Origin: an uncultured SAR86 cluster bacterium
Lineage (GTDB): Bacteria > Pseudomonadota > Gammaproteobacteria > Magnimaribacterales > Magnimaribacteraceae
Assembly: GCA_902628375.1 (NCBI GenBank)
Contig: CACOMS010000005.1
Location: 1-64,000 of the forward strand
Direction of reading: 5' to 3'
Length of the DNA: 64,000 nucleotides
Shown: one piece after another, positions 9,381 through 20,448 of the stretch
Position numbering within the stretch: the stretch's first letter is position 1
Layout: every line of letters begins with the position of its first letter
Position numbers and translations under genes: made by a program
The notes under the pieces: generated by a model
Told to the model about the DNA's origin: nothing
Databases searched by the model: none
The model's input: only the letters and a program-made list of their open reading frames with translations

Positions 9381-10799
9381 ATGATTAAAACAACCTTTAT
9401 TAGATTTTTTACATTACTTATATTTTTTAGTTTATTACCCATAGCAGTTGAGAATAGTTTTCCAGAATTAGATGGTTATAACCTTCAGGCTGAAGAGAAA
9501 AAGAAGAAAAAGAGAAAAAGAGCAAAACTTCCTTCTAAAAAAGCTCAAAAAATTATGCAACAAGTTCAGCCTTTACTAGAGTCTGAGTCTTGGGACGAAG
9601 CCGAGATGATGATTTCTCAAATAGCCATGGGAGAGAAATTTTCTGGTACTGACAGAGGAGTGATGTATTTTTATTTAGGATATATCTACTTCTCTACTGA
9701 AGAATATGATCAGGCAATAGATTCTTATGTCGCTCTTATAAATGAAGAAGAAGCGGATTACAGACAACAAAACCAAGCAAGATATTCTTTAGCTCAGCTT
9801 GCTTATATTAAGGAAGATTATAGATCAGCAGTTAATTACTTATTAGCCTGGATTGACAATGAAGAGATGCCAAGTTCGCAAGCTTATTCTCTATTGGCTA
9901 CTGCATACTATCAATTGCAAGAATATAGAAATGCAAAAACTAATATCGATGTAGCAATTTCAATGGCTGAGGATAAGGATATTCCTATTTTAGATGAGAA
10001 CGGTGAGGAGACTGGAGAGTTCAAGAAAGGTGTGGCTAGAGAGAACGACTATCTTCTAAAGATGGCCATTTTCAATGAGTTAAAGCAAGAGCTGGACGTT
10101 CTTCCTATTTATGAAATATTAGTTCAGCACTATCCTAAAAAACAATATTGGGTTCAGTTATCTGGATTGTATGGTTCAAGAGATAGACAGATGGATCAGA
10201 TGTCAGCACTTGAAGCTGCTTATGATGACGAATTATTAGATAAACAGAGAGAATTTGTTGCTTTATCACAACTTTTATTCATGTTCCAAAACCCCCATAA
10301 AGCAGCCCTTGTTATGACCGATGGATTTTCACAAGGAGTAATTAAAGAAGAGGAAAAAACTTTAAAAGCCCTTGCTCAATATTGGCATGCATCCAAAGAG
10401 CTAGAGAAAGCAAAGCCATATTATGAGAAAGCGGCAAAAGTATCAGAAAAAGGAGAAATATTTATATTTCTTGGTCAGGTACATTTTGGTTTAGATGAGT
10501 TTAAGAGTGCAGAAGCAGCTATAAAATCTGGTATTAATAAGGGTCAACTAAAAGATGAAGCTGGGGCTTACATGCTTTTAGGACAGGTTCAGTTTGAAAG
10601 ACAAAATTGGGATGAAGCAATAAAAACCTTTAGAAAAACTATAGACGTTGCAGAAAACCAATATAGCGATAAGAAGAAGAAAGAAAAAGAAAAGAAAAAG
10701 AAACTTCAAGATCAGGCAAGAAAATGGATAACTTATACTGAAGGCGAAGAAGAAAGAGTAATCGCCCTTGAAATGAAAAGAAGAGATTTAGGCGTTTAA
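9381..10799 (+). CDS. TPR-repeat protein of TonB2-type operon
   Basis: Signal peptide after ATG 9381 (MIKTTFIRFF), repeated TPR motifs; last gene of operon. Confidence 0.83.
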   Translation: MIKTTFIRFFTLLIFFSLLPIAVENSFPELDGYNLQAEEKKKKKRKRAKLPSKKAQKIMQQVQPLLESESWDEAEMMISQIAMGEKFSGTDRGVMYFYLGYIYFSTEEYDQAIDSYVALINEEEADYRQQNQARYSLAQLAYIKEDYRSAVNYLLAWIDNEEMPSSQAYSLLATAYYQLQEYRNAKTNIDVAISMAEDKDIPILDENGEETGEFKKGVARENDYLLKMAIFNELKQELDVLPIYEILVQHYPKKQYWVQLSGLYGSRDRQMDQMSALEAAYDDELLDKQREFVALSQLLFMFQNPHKAALVMTDGFSQGVIKEEEKTLKALAQYWHASKELEKAKPYYEKAAKVSEKGEIFIFLGQVHFGLDEFKSAEAAIKSGINKGQLKDEAGAYMLLGQVQFERQNWDEAIKTFRKTIDVAENQYSDKKKKEKEKKKKLQDQARKWITYTEGEEERVIALEMKRRDLGV

Positions 10800-11281
10800 T
10801 TTTTCCTTTTATATCTTACAAATTCGTAATTAATTATTTGGGAATCGTCTTTTTTGGCTTCCCTAGAAACCTCTAACCATTCAGACTCTTCCCATTTAGG
10901 GAAATAAGTATCTCCCTCTGTATCTAAATCAATTTCTGTGAGAAGCATCTCAGAAGCCATTTCTAAGAATTCCTTATAAATATATTCTCCTCCAATGACA
11001 AAGATTTCAGAAGAAAAACCCCTTCCTTCCTCGATGGCAACTTCTCTATTTGGGGCAATGATGACATCATCTATTTTTTCTTTAGACCTAGTCATAACTA
11101 TATTTAGCCTATTTGGCAATGGCCTTCCTATAGACTCAAAAGTCTTTCTTCCCATAATAATTGCTTTGTTTGTTGTCTTTTCTTTAAAGTAATTGAGGTC
11201 CTCTTGAATGTTCCAAGGAATAGACCCTTCGCTACCTATAACTCTGCCTTTATCTAAAGCTGCAATAAGAATTATCTTCAT
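10796..11281 (-). CDS. folA: Dihydrofolate reductase
   Basis: [57 protein letters not shown]. Confidence 0.95.
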   Translation of the reverse strand: MKIILIAALDKGRVIGSEGSIPWNIQEDLNYFKEKTTNKAIIMGRKTFESIGRPLPNRLNIVMTRSKEKIDDVIIAPNREVAIEEGRGFSSEIFVIGGEYIYKEFLEMASEMLLTEIDLDTEGDTYFPKWEESEWLEVSREAKKDDSQIINYEFVRYKRKN

Positions 11282-12075
11282 TAAACAGCAACGGGTGCCG
11301 AAATATGTGGGTCTGGGTTGTATTCTTCTAGAGAAAAGTCTTCGTATTTCAGGTCAAATATATTGTCAGTGTCTTTTGTTATTTTCATAACTGGTAACTT
11401 CTTAGGCGTTCTGCTTAGTTGTTCTTCTACTTGTTCTAAATGGTTTAAGTACAGATGAGCATCGCCAAGAGTATGAACAAAATCTCCAGGCTTTAGACCG
11501 CATACCTTGGCTATCATCAGGACCAGTAAAGCATATGAGGCTATATTAAAAGGAACTCCTAAGAAGATATCAGCACTTCTCTGATAAAGCTGACAAGAAA
11601 GTTTTCCGTCTGCTACATAAAATTGAAATAGAGTATGACAAGGAGGTAAGGCCATGTCTTCGACTAGTGAGACATTCCAGGCACTTACTATAAGTCTTCT
11701 AGAGTCAGGGTTATTCTTAATCTGATCAATGACTTGTGATATCTGATCTATCGATTCCTTTTCATTAACTGGCCAAGATCTCCATTGAGATCCATAGACT
11801 GGACCTAATTCACCTCTTTCATCTGCCCACTCATCCCAAATACTGACACCATTTTCCTTTAGGTATTTTATGTTTGTTGACCCTTGGAGGAACCACAGTA
11901 GTTCGTGGATAATGGATTTTAAATGTACTTTTTTAGTTGTTAAAAGAGGGAACCCTTCTTCCAAGTCAAATCTCATTTGATGACCAAAAATACTTAAAGT
12001 TCCTGTTCCTGTTCTATCTTCTTTCTTAGTTCCGTTCTCCTTAACGAGCTTCATCAAATCAAGATATTGTTTCAT
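11281..12075 (-). CDS. thyA: Thymidylate synthase
   Basis: [54 protein letters not shown]. Confidence 0.97.
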   Translation of the reverse strand: MKQYLDLMKLVKENGTKKEDRTGTGTLSIFGHQMRFDLEEGFPLLTTKKVHLKSIIHELLWFLQGSTNIKYLKENGVSIWDEWADERGELGPVYGSQWRSWPVNEKESIDQISQVIDQIKNNPDSRRLIVSAWNVSLVEDMALPPCHTLFQFYVADGKLSCQLYQRSADIFLGVPFNIASYALLVLMIAKVCGLKPGDFVHTLGDAHLYLNHLEQVEEQLSRTPKKLPVMKITKDTDNIFDLKYEDFSLEEYNPDPHISAPVAV

Positions 12076-12863
12076 TCCTTTTTTGTCCTTTTATAAGAAT
12101 AGAATAATAACATGAGACCAATGAGAATCATCGGTATTGAAAGCATCTGTCCTCTTGTGAAGACCTCCAAGAAAGTAAAGCCTATATGATTATCTGGCTC
12201 TCTAAAAAATTCGGTTATGAATCTCAGAGAACCATAACCAATTAAGAAAATAGATGAAGTTGCCATAACAGGCCTGTCTTTTTTGGCATATAAATTAATG
12301 ATCAAGAACAAAATAACTCCTTCTGCAAAGGCTTGATACAGTTGAGATGGGTGTCTAAGCAATCCTTCGGGGTCTGTTGGAAAAATCATACCCCAAGGCA
12401 ATTCTGTTGGCCTTCCAAGAAGTTCAGCATTTATAAAATTCCCTATCCTTACAGATCCCAGACCAACAGGCATGGCTGGGGCTACAAAATCCATAATAGA
12501 AAAGAATTTAACTTTCCATTTTATTGAAAGAATAAAGCACGATATTAAAACACCTAATAAACCGCCATGAAAGGATAGGCCTCCTTGCCAAACATAAAAT
12601 ATAGAAATAGGATCTTCAATTAGTTGTTGTGATCCATAGAAAATCATATAGCCCAATCTTCCCCCAGCTATCGCTCCTAAAAGGCCCCAGAACATTAGAT
12701 CCCCTGTTTGGTCTTTATCTATAGGTCCCTTTCTTCTATTTAGAAGTATATGTATCCCTAAGAAGGCAATTATCCATGTAATTGAGTACCAGTGGACTGG
12801 CCACCACCCTAAGAAAGGAATAGGTAGCTGAAAGGCTACTGGGTCTATATTTGGAAAAATCAT
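12072..12863 (-). CDS. lgt: Prolipoprotein diacylglyceryl transferase
   Basis: [43 protein letters not shown]. Confidence 0.95.
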   Translation of the reverse strand: MIFPNIDPVAFQLPIPFLGWWPVHWYSITWIIAFLGIHILLNRRKGPIDKDQTGDLMFWGLLGAIAGGRLGYMIFYGSQQLIEDPISIFYVWQGGLSFHGGLLGVLISCFILSIKWKVKFFSIMDFVAPAMPVGLGSVRIGNFINAELLGRPTELPWGMIFPTDPEGLLRHPSQLYQAFAEGVILFLIINLYAKKDRPVMATSSIFLIGYGSLRFITEFFREPDNHIGFTFLEVFTRGQMLSIPMILIGLMLLFYSYKRTKKE

Positions 12864-14614
12864 TGAGGACTTCTAATGGAGTCAACCATTTTCATTACAT
12901 CTTCAGGAGGTGGTTTTGTAAATGAAGAAACTGTTATAGCTAAAATTAAATTTAGTAACATCCCTAAAAAGCCAATGCCCTCTGGGGATATACCTAATAA
13001 CCAGTAATCACTAGAATTAAGTTCAGGATTAATAAATTTAAAATAAATAATATAAGAGAGAGTAAAAATTAACCCAATCAACATCCCTGCAATAGCACCT
13101 TCTTTATTAAGTCTCTTATAAAAGATTCCCAAAAGAAGAACTGGAAATAAAGTTGAAGCAGCTAGACCAAAAGCAAAAGCAACTACTTGAGCTACAAATG
13201 CCAGATTCATAACCCCAATGGCACCTGCTAACCCTATAGCAGCAGCTGTTGCCAATCGGCTATATAGAAGTTCTTTTCTTTCACTGATTTGGGGCATAAA
13301 AGTCTTTTTCAGTAAATCATGTGAAACCGCAGCTGAAAGAGTAATCAATAGTCCCGCGGCCGTAGAAAGTGCTGCCGCTACTCCTCCTGCAGCAACTAGA
13401 GCTATAACCCAGAAGGGTAATTTTGCTATCTCAGGGTTGGCTAGAACAATAATATCTCTATCAATATACACCTCATTATCATTCTTATTATTGGGCGGAT
13501 TAACCAAAAGTCTTTCCCCGTGAGAGCCTCTTTCTTGTCCTAAATACTTAGGTTTTGTATCTTCTAGAGCAGTTCCAGCTGAATATCTGATTTTTCCATC
13601 TTGGTTTTTGTCTTTCCAAGCTATAAGTCCTATTTCCTCCCAATTTTTAAACCATTGGGGAGAATTTACATAATCTACATCTTGTATGGAGTCGATTAAA
13701 TTCATTCGAGCAAAGGCAGAGACTGCTGGAGCAGTTGTATAGAGTAAAGCTATAAAAATAAGAGCATATCCAGCTGACTTTCTAGCGTCCTTAAAAGAAG
13801 GCACTGTGAAGAATCTTACTATTACATGCGGCAACCCAGCAGTTCCAAACATTAGGGCTGCTGTAATACAAAAAATATCAATCATACTCTTAGTATTTTG
13901 GGTATAAGCTACAAATCCTAAATCGGTTGTTACTCTGTCTAGCTTTTCTAGTAAATACTCTGATCCATTAACCAGGGTATCTCCGAAACCCAATTGAGGT
14001 ATAGGGTTATTTGTTACTATGATTGAGATATAAACGGCAGGCACTAAGTAGGCAAAAATTAGAACAGTATATTGAGCAACTTGGGTGTACGTTATTCCTT
14101 TCATGCCTCCCCATACAGCATATACAAAGACAATGGCCATACCTATGAATATGCCCATATTAATGTCGACCTCTAGAAATCTGGAAAAAACTATCCCGAC
14201 GCCTCTCATTTGACCAGCTATATAGGTAAAAGAAATAAAAACCAGGCACAGTACAGCCACAACCCTTGCGGCATCTGAGTAATATCTTTCTCCTATAAAT
14301 TCTGGGACAGTATATTTACCAAATTTTCTAAGGTAAGGAGCTAATAGCAGGGCTAATAGAACATATCCTCCTGTCCATCCCATCAAGTAAATTGCTCCGT
14401 CTTTACCCATAAACGCAATCAATCCTGCCATTGATAGGAATGAAGCTGCTGACATCCAGTCAGCTGCAGTTGCCATTCCATTGACTACTGGATTTACTCC
14501 TTTACCTGCTACATAAAATTCCGATGTAGAGCTAGCTCTGCTCTTGTAGGCAATCCATATATAAAGTGCAAAAGATAGGCCAACTAGAAGAAAGGTCCAT
14601 TCTTGAACTGTCAT
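12860..14614 (-). CDS. Sodium:solute symporter family protein (ActP / VC_2705-like)
   Basis: SSS family: FYVAGKGVNPVVNGMATAADWMSAASFLSMAG, multiple TMs, partner DUF4212 gene upstream. Confidence 0.88.
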   Translation of the reverse strand: MTVQEWTFLLVGLSFALYIWIAYKSRASSTSEFYVAGKGVNPVVNGMATAADWMSAASFLSMAGLIAFMGKDGAIYLMGWTGGYVLLALLLAPYLRKFGKYTVPEFIGERYYSDAARVVAVLCLVFISFTYIAGQMRGVGIVFSRFLEVDINMGIFIGMAIVFVYAVWGGMKGITYTQVAQYTVLIFAYLVPAVYISIIVTNNPIPQLGFGDTLVNGSEYLLEKLDRVTTDLGFVAYTQNTKSMIDIFCITAALMFGTAGLPHVIVRFFTVPSFKDARKSAGYALIFIALLYTTAPAVSAFARMNLIDSIQDVDYVNSPQWFKNWEEIGLIAWKDKNQDGKIRYSAGTALEDTKPKYLGQERGSHGERLLVNPPNNKNDNEVYIDRDIIVLANPEIAKLPFWVIALVAAGGVAAALSTAAGLLITLSAAVSHDLLKKTFMPQISERKELLYSRLATAAAIGLAGAIGVMNLAFVAQVVAFAFGLAASTLFPVLLLGIFYKRLNKEGAIAGMLIGLIFTLSYIIYFKFINPELNSSDYWLLGISPEGIGFLGMLLNLILAITVSSFTKPPPEDVMKMVDSIRSPQ

Positions 14615-14862
14615 TATTCTTCTTCCTTACTTTTTTTATATTTTTTATCTAATTTTTCCATTAGATAAACGTAGATAAAGATAATTACAACAAATGAATA
14701 AATGCTTCCTTGTTGAGAAAACCAGAATCCAAGTTTGAAACCACCAATTTGAAACTTATCCAGATAATCAGAAAATATAATTCCGAAACCAAAGGAAACT
14801 AAAAACCAAGCAAGAAGAAGCCAGAAAAGGATTTTAAGATTTGATTTCCAATAGTCATCCAT
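14614..14862 (-). CDS. DUF4212 small subunit of sodium/solute symporter
   Basis: 82 aa, two TM segments, immediately upstream of the SSS protein. Confidence 0.82.
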   Translation of the reverse strand: MDDYWKSNLKILFWLLLAWFLVSFGFGIIFSDYLDKFQIGGFKLGFWFSQQGSIYSFVVIIFIYVYLMEKLDKKYKKSKEEE

Positions 14863-14864
14863 AG

Positions 14865-15671
14865 TTAAGTCATCAATAGTCTTATACCCATTATCATAAC
14901 TAACAAAGCAAAAGCCTTCCTTAATTTCTTCTGTTTGATTCTATGCGCAGCCTTTACTCCCACTTTTGCAGTCAAGAGGCTAGCAATCCCTACTAAGATC
15001 ATCGCTGGAAAATAAACATAACCATAAGTATTCTCAGGCAATAAATGATTTCCTGAACCCACCAGCATATAAGAAATTGAACCTGATATGGCTATAGGAA
15101 TACCGCAAGCAGCAGATGAACCTATAGATTGAGTCATTGAAAACCCTCTATGAAAGAAATAAGGCACTGAAAAAACTCCTCCTCCTATCCCAAATATTCC
15201 TGAAAGCCAACCTATACCTAAACCTACAGTTAAAGGACCAGCTACTGTTGTACTTGGGTTCTGTTTCGGAGGTGGAAATTGGAAGGCCATTTGAATGGAA
15301 ACCAATATAAGAAATATGGCAATTAATGATCTTAGTGTTTCACTGCTTAATTGATCAGCAGTAATTGCTCCTAAAGCTGAGCCAATAAATATACTTGGAC
15401 CTACTATTTTAATTAAGTCCCAAACAACAACTTTTCTCCTGTTATGGGAATACGTAGATGAGATAGAACTGAAAACAATTATTCCTAGAGAAGTTCCTAT
15501 CACCATATGAGAAATTATTTCTTGTTCAAAGCCTAGGTAGCCGAAAGTAAAAAATAAAGCAGGAATTATTATAATTCCTCCTCCTATTCCAAAGAGTCCT
15601 GCTAGAATACCCGAAAAGGTTCCTAGAAATAAATAAAGAAAAATTTCTGTAATATCTACCACGAGAAGCAA
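14865..15671 (-). CDS. TauE/SafE family sulfite exporter-like permease
   Basis: GIGGGIIIIPALFF and repeated GIFGIGGGVFSVPYFF; TTG start at 15671 or GTG at 15662. Confidence 0.87.
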   Translation of the reverse strand: MLLVVDITEIFLYLFLGTFSGILAGLFGIGGGIIIIPALFFTFGYLGFEQEIISHMVIGTSLGIIVFSSISSTYSHNRRKVVVWDLIKIVGPSIFIGSALGAITADQLSSETLRSLIAIFLILVSIQMAFQFPPPKQNPSTTVAGPLTVGLGIGWLSGIFGIGGGVFSVPYFFHRGFSMTQSIGSSAACGIPIAISGSISYMLVGSGNHLLPENTYGYVYFPAMILVGIASLLTAKVGVKAAHRIKQKKLRKAFALLVMIMGIRLLMT

Positions 15672-15682
15672 CTAATTCTATC

Positions 15683-16447
15683 ATGTGTTTAATAGTATTT
15701 TCTTCATTAGAAGACATAAAGAATGAGTCTGAATACTCGTTTATCCTTCTTGCCAATAGAGATGAGTATTATGACAGGCCAACTAAGTCAATTCATTGGT
15801 GGAAAGAAGGATATCTGGCAGGGAAGGACTTAAAAGCAGGAGGAACTTGGTTGGGAGTTTCTGAGGATGGTAGATTTGCTGCAGTTACAAATTATAGAGA
15901 AGATCCAACAGTTAGAGAGAGCTCTAGAGGAGATTTGGTTAAAAATTTTTTGGAAAATCAAATCCTGGCAGAGGATTATTTGCAAACATTAAATAAGCAA
16001 GACTATGCAGGATTCAACCTTCTCCTAAGGGATTCAACAGGTATGCATTATCTTTCTAATAGAGGAGGTGATGGAACCCAGATTAATAATGGAGTTAATG
16101 CTCTAGGCAATAGAATCCTTAATTCCCCTACTAATAAAGTTAAAAATGTTAGAGATTCATTTAAGGAACTTTTACATTTCAATTTCACAAAAGAAGATCT
16201 TTTTAAGTTTATGCGTAAAGAGGAGGGCGATCTAACTAAAGTAGGAATGGATGAATTTATTCAAACGGAAGATCAAGAGCTTCCTTTTAGATTTATCAAG
16301 TCTGAATTTTATGGAACTAGGTGCACTACAGTTTATCTCATAAATAAAAATGGATCCCATCATGTTCTTGAGCAAGAATATAAAAAAGAAGGAGAACTAG
16401 GTGAGATTAGATCTTTTGAATTCAGACCAGCAGAAATTACTTCTTGA
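15683..16447 (+). CDS. NRDE (TANGO2-like) family protein
   Basis: MCLIVFSS...ILLANRDEYYDRPT, GTWLGVSEDGRFAAVTNYR. Confidence 0.9.
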   Translation: MCLIVFSSLEDIKNESEYSFILLANRDEYYDRPTKSIHWWKEGYLAGKDLKAGGTWLGVSEDGRFAAVTNYREDPTVRESSRGDLVKNFLENQILAEDYLQTLNKQDYAGFNLLLRDSTGMHYLSNRGGDGTQINNGVNALGNRILNSPTNKVKNVRDSFKELLHFNFTKEDLFKFMRKEEGDLTKVGMDEFIQTEDQELPFRFIKSEFYGTRCTTVYLINKNGSHHVLEQEYKKEGELGEIRSFEFRPAEITS

Positions 16448-16931
16448 TTTCAATATATTTAGGTAACAGCTCTATTAACAACTCTCTATAAACTTCTCTT
16501 TTAAAAGAAACTACTTCCCTCAGAGGATACCAGTAGGTGACCCATATAAAATCATCGAACTCTATGGGTAAATTTTTTAAAAGGTTTATATTTTTTTCAT
16601 GTCCAGACTTAATTTCTGCTAAAAACCACTTTTGCCTCTGCCCAATAAATTTATTCTTTCCAATGAAATAATTATTTCTTCTTTCTTTTGGGACGTCATA
16701 AAAGAACCAACTTTTTGATTCCCAGATGAAGTTTAGATCCTGTTCTGCTAAACCAGTTTCTTCTTCTACCTCTCTTATGGCTGCCTCTATGGGCGATTCG
16801 TTTTCATCTATACCTCCTTGCGGAAATTGCCACCCATCGTGATTCTTTCTTCTACACCACATAAGATTTCCCTCAGTATTAATAATAATTATTCCTACAT
16901 TGGGCCTATAGATTTCTTTTTGTTTAAACAT
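16437..16931 (-). CDS. rppH: RNA pyrophosphohydrolase
   Basis: Nudix box GGIDENESPIEAAIREVEEETGL; RPNVGIIIINTEGNLMWCRR. Confidence 0.92.
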   Translation of the reverse strand: MFKQKEIYRPNVGIIIINTEGNLMWCRRKNHDGWQFPQGGIDENESPIEAAIREVEEETGLAEQDLNFIWESKSWFFYDVPKERRNNYFIGKNKFIGQRQKWFLAEIKSGHEKNINLLKNLPIEFDDFIWVTYWYPLREVVSFKREVYRELLIELLPKYIEIKK

Positions 16932-16983
16932 TGAGTTCTTTTATTCTACAAAAGATTATAATTGACCAAAGCATTTTGATTAT

Positions 16984-17628
16984 ATGTCATTAGTCTTATT
17001 TGATCTCGACGACACTTTACTCTCAGCAGATACAGAGAGAGCTTGGGCAGAACATATGCTGACTTTATCTCTTGATATAGAAGAAGGCTTTTTAGATAAA
17101 CTTGATTTATATACTCATCAATATAGAAAAGGTGAATTGGACATCAATGTTTATACTTCTTTCCTCCTTAAGCCCATTACTGGTCTCCACAAAGATGAAC
17201 TAAAAAAACCAATAGAAGAATTCTGTAAAGAAACCTATATAAAGTATGAAGATAAAGTAACCAGGTCATTACTGGATGATCATGTTCAAGATACTTGTTT
17301 GTTGGTTTCTGGTACTTTATCTTTTTTAGTTGAGGAGATGTCCTCAATAATGCAACTGGAGCATAGTTTTGGAACTGAAGCTGAATTAGTTAAAGGTGTA
17401 TTTACAGGAAAACGAACCGGAGCCCCTAACTTCTCAGAGCAAAAAGTTTTGAATGTAAAAAGATGGTTATCTTCTCAACAAGATCAGTTCGATCAAATCT
17501 ATGCTTATTCAGACTCAATATATGATTTGCCTATGTTAGAGTTTGCTGACAATCCTGTTGCAGTTTGCCCTGATCAACGTTTAAGAAATATTGCCTTAGA
17601 AAGGAACTGGAAGATAATTGATAGGTAG
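16984..17628 (+). CDS. HAD family phosphatase (HAD-IB type)
   Basis: LVLFDLDDTLLSADTE, YAYSDSIYDLPMLEFADNPVAVCPDQRLR. Confidence 0.87.
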   Translation: MSLVLFDLDDTLLSADTERAWAEHMLTLSLDIEEGFLDKLDLYTHQYRKGELDINVYTSFLLKPITGLHKDELKKPIEEFCKETYIKYEDKVTRSLLDDHVQDTCLLVSGTLSFLVEEMSSIMQLEHSFGTEAELVKGVFTGKRTGAPNFSEQKVLNVKRWLSSQQDQFDQIYAYSDSIYDLPMLEFADNPVAVCPDQRLRNIALERNWKIIDR

Positions 17629-17631
17629 CAA

Positions 17632-20442
17632 TTAATCGAAATCCTTCATAGAAGGGCAGCTACACATTAAGTTTCTATCACCATATACATTATCAACCCT
17701 TCCAACAGGCGGCCAATATTTATTCTTTTTCAAATACTCAACAGGGTAAGCAGCTTCTAATCTACTATACGGATGCGTCCATTCATCTTCCGAGATATGT
17801 AGTGAAGTATGAGGAGCATTTTTTAGCATATTATTTTCCTTTGGAAGAGTTCCAGATTTTATTCTTTGAATTTCTTCCTTTATTGAAATCATAGCTTCAC
17901 AAAACCTGTCTATCTCCTTTTTAGATTCACTCTCAGTTGGCTCTATCATTAGTGTTCCTGGAACTGGCCAAGACATAGTGGGCGCATGGAAGCCATAATC
18001 TATTAATCTTTTTGCTATGTCTTCTACTTCAATATCTAATTCCTTTAGATCTCTAACATCAAGGATGCATTCGTGAGCTACTAAACCATTAGATCCTTTA
18101 TATAAAACTTGGTAATGGTCTTGAAGTCTCTTGGCAATATAATTGGCATTTAAAATGGCTATTTCAGAGGCCTTCTTTAGATGATCTGAGCCCATCATCC
18201 TTATATACATCCAGCTGATAGGGAGTATGCTAGCACTTCCCCAATTTGAGGCAGATACTGGACCGACGATAGAATCTTTTTCATGAAATCCTGGTAGAAA
18301 ATCTTTTAAATGCTCTTTAACTCCGATCGGGCCAACCCCCGGACCTCCACCACCATGAGGTATACAGAAAGTTTTATGCAAGTTTAAGTGCGATACATCA
18401 CCCCCGAACTCTCCTGGATAACAAATCCCTACCATGGCATTTAAATTTGCTCCATCTATATAAACCTGTCCGCCGTTTTTATGAATAATTTCGCAAACCT
18501 CTTTTACAGTATCTTCAAACACACCATGAGTAGAGGGATAGGTGATCATAATTGCAGCTAGCTGCTCTTTATTTTCTTCAGCCTTCTGCTTAAGATCTTG
18601 GATATCTATATTTCCTTCATCATCACATTCGACAGGAATGGGAATCATATTCACCATCTGAGCGGAAGCAGGGTTAGTTCCATGAGCTGATTTGGGTATT
18701 AGGCAAATATTCCTTTTTTCATCACCTCTTTGTTTATGATAAGCATCTATTGCAAGTAAACCGGCATACTCTCCTTGAGATCCTGCATTGGGTTGAAGAG
18801 AAACCGCCTCATACCCTGTAATAGATGATAGCCAATTTTCTAAGTCAGTTATTAATTTTAGATAGCCTTCGATTTGATTTTTTGGTGCATAAGGATGAAT
18901 CTCTGAAAATTCTTTCCAGCTTACAGGTATCATTTCTGAAGTGGCATTCAATTTCATTGTGCACGAACCTAAAGGAATCATTGCTCTATCAAGAGCTATA
19001 TCTTTATCACACAGCCTTCTTATGTACCTTAGCATTTCTGTTTCTGAGTGATAGCTATTGAAAACTTCATGGGTAAGGTATTCAGACTGCCTTATTAAAT
19101 CTTCTTGTATAGAAATATTTACTTGATCTGACGTCTTGTTATTTTTTCCAAAAATTGATTTAAGGCTATCGATATCTGAATCTGAGGTGGTTTCATCAAA
19201 AGATATCCCTATATGATTTGAGTCTACTACTCTTAAGTTTATTTCCTCGCTTAATGTCTTATCGATTATTAGTTGTTGTTCCTTTTCTATTTTAATTACT
19301 AAGGTATCAAAGTAAGATTCATGTTTAATTATGTACCCTTGTGCTTCAAGAAAAGCTCCAAATTTTCTAGTCTTTAAGTTAACTTCAGTAGCTATTTCTT
19401 TTATTCCTTCAGGCCCATGGTAAACGGCATACATGCCAGCCATAATTGCTAGTAAAGCTTGTGCTGTACAGATATTACTTGTGGCCTTTTCCCGTCTAAT
19501 ATGCTGCTCTCGTGTTTGTAATGCTAATCGGTAAGCTATGCTGCCATGACTATCTAGGGAGGCTCCCACTATCCTGCCTGGAATAAAACGCTTATATTCT
19601 TCCCTGGTAGATATAAATGCTGCATGAGGCCCACCAAACCCCATTGGAACACCAAATCTTTGAGAGGATCCTACGGAAATATCTGCACCCATTTCACCTG
19701 GAGTTTTTATTATTGATAGTGCCAGAAGATCAGTAGCCACGACCGAAATACCCTTACCTTTGTGAGTATGGGCAATATGTTTAGAAAAGTCTTTAACTAA
19801 ACCATCTGAGCCAGGGTTCTGAAATAATGATCCAAAAAATTCATTTTCAAAACATTGATCAGCATCTGCAATTTTTAATTGAATGTTTAGTGATTTTGCC
19901 CTAGTTTTAAGTACTTTAATGGTTTGGGAAAAACAATTTTTATCTACAAAAAAGATATTAGATTTTGATTTTGAAATTCGTTTACATAAAGTCATTGCTT
20001 CTGCAGCCGCAGTGGCTTCATCCAGTAAAGAGGCATTAGAGATCTCTAGATCAGTCAGATCAGTAACCATGGTCTGGAAATTAATTAACGCTTCTAGTCT
20101 TCCTTGTGATATTTCTGACTGGTAGGGAGTATATGATGTATACCAACCTGGATTTTCAAAGATATTTCTTAGAATAACACCTGGAGTTACTGTTCCATAA
20201 TATCCTTGTCCAATATAACTCTTGTGTACTCTATTTTCTTTCGATATTTGTCTAAGTTCCTCTAAAGCTTGTGTCTCGGTAGTCCCATCATGCAAATTTA
20301 GTTTCTCTGACTTTATTCCTTTAGGCACTATATCTTCAATTAGTTCATCGAGCTCCTGATAACCAAGATAATTTAGAATCTTTTCAATATTCTGATCAGT
20401 AAGGCCTATATGTCTTTTTGAAAAAGAATTCTTTTGATTCAT
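17632..20442 (-). CDS. gcvP: Glycine dehydrogenase (P protein)
   Basis: 936 aa full-length; RHIGLTDQNIEKIL, LHKTFCIPHGGGGPGVGPIGV. Confidence 0.97.
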   Translation of the reverse strand: MNQKNSFSKRHIGLTDQNIEKILNYLGYQELDELIEDIVPKGIKSEKLNLHDGTTETQALEELRQISKENRVHKSYIGQGYYGTVTPGVILRNIFENPGWYTSYTPYQSEISQGRLEALINFQTMVTDLTDLEISNASLLDEATAAAEAMTLCKRISKSKSNIFFVDKNCFSQTIKVLKTRAKSLNIQLKIADADQCFENEFFGSLFQNPGSDGLVKDFSKHIAHTHKGKGISVVATDLLALSIIKTPGEMGADISVGSSQRFGVPMGFGGPHAAFISTREEYKRFIPGRIVGASLDSHGSIAYRLALQTREQHIRREKATSNICTAQALLAIMAGMYAVYHGPEGIKEIATEVNLKTRKFGAFLEAQGYIIKHESYFDTLVIKIEKEQQLIIDKTLSEEINLRVVDSNHIGISFDETTSDSDIDSLKSIFGKNNKTSDQVNISIQEDLIRQSEYLTHEVFNSYHSETEMLRYIRRLCDKDIALDRAMIPLGSCTMKLNATSEMIPVSWKEFSEIHPYAPKNQIEGYLKLITDLENWLSSITGYEAVSLQPNAGSQGEYAGLLAIDAYHKQRGDEKRNICLIPKSAHGTNPASAQMVNMIPIPVECDDEGNIDIQDLKQKAEENKEQLAAIMITYPSTHGVFEDTVKEVCEIIHKNGGQVYIDGANLNAMVGICYPGEFGGDVSHLNLHKTFCIPHGGGGPGVGPIGVKEHLKDFLPGFHEKDSIVGPVSASNWGSASILPISWMYIRMMGSDHLKKASEIAILNANYIAKRLQDHYQVLYKGSNGLVAHECILDVRDLKELDIEVEDIAKRLIDYGFHAPTMSWPVPGTLMIEPTESESKKEIDRFCEAMISIKEEIQRIKSGTLPKENNMLKNAPHTSLHISEDEWTHPYSRLEAAYPVEYLKKNKYWPPVGRVDNVYGDRNLMCSCPSMKDFD

Positions 20443-20448
20443 CTAATC

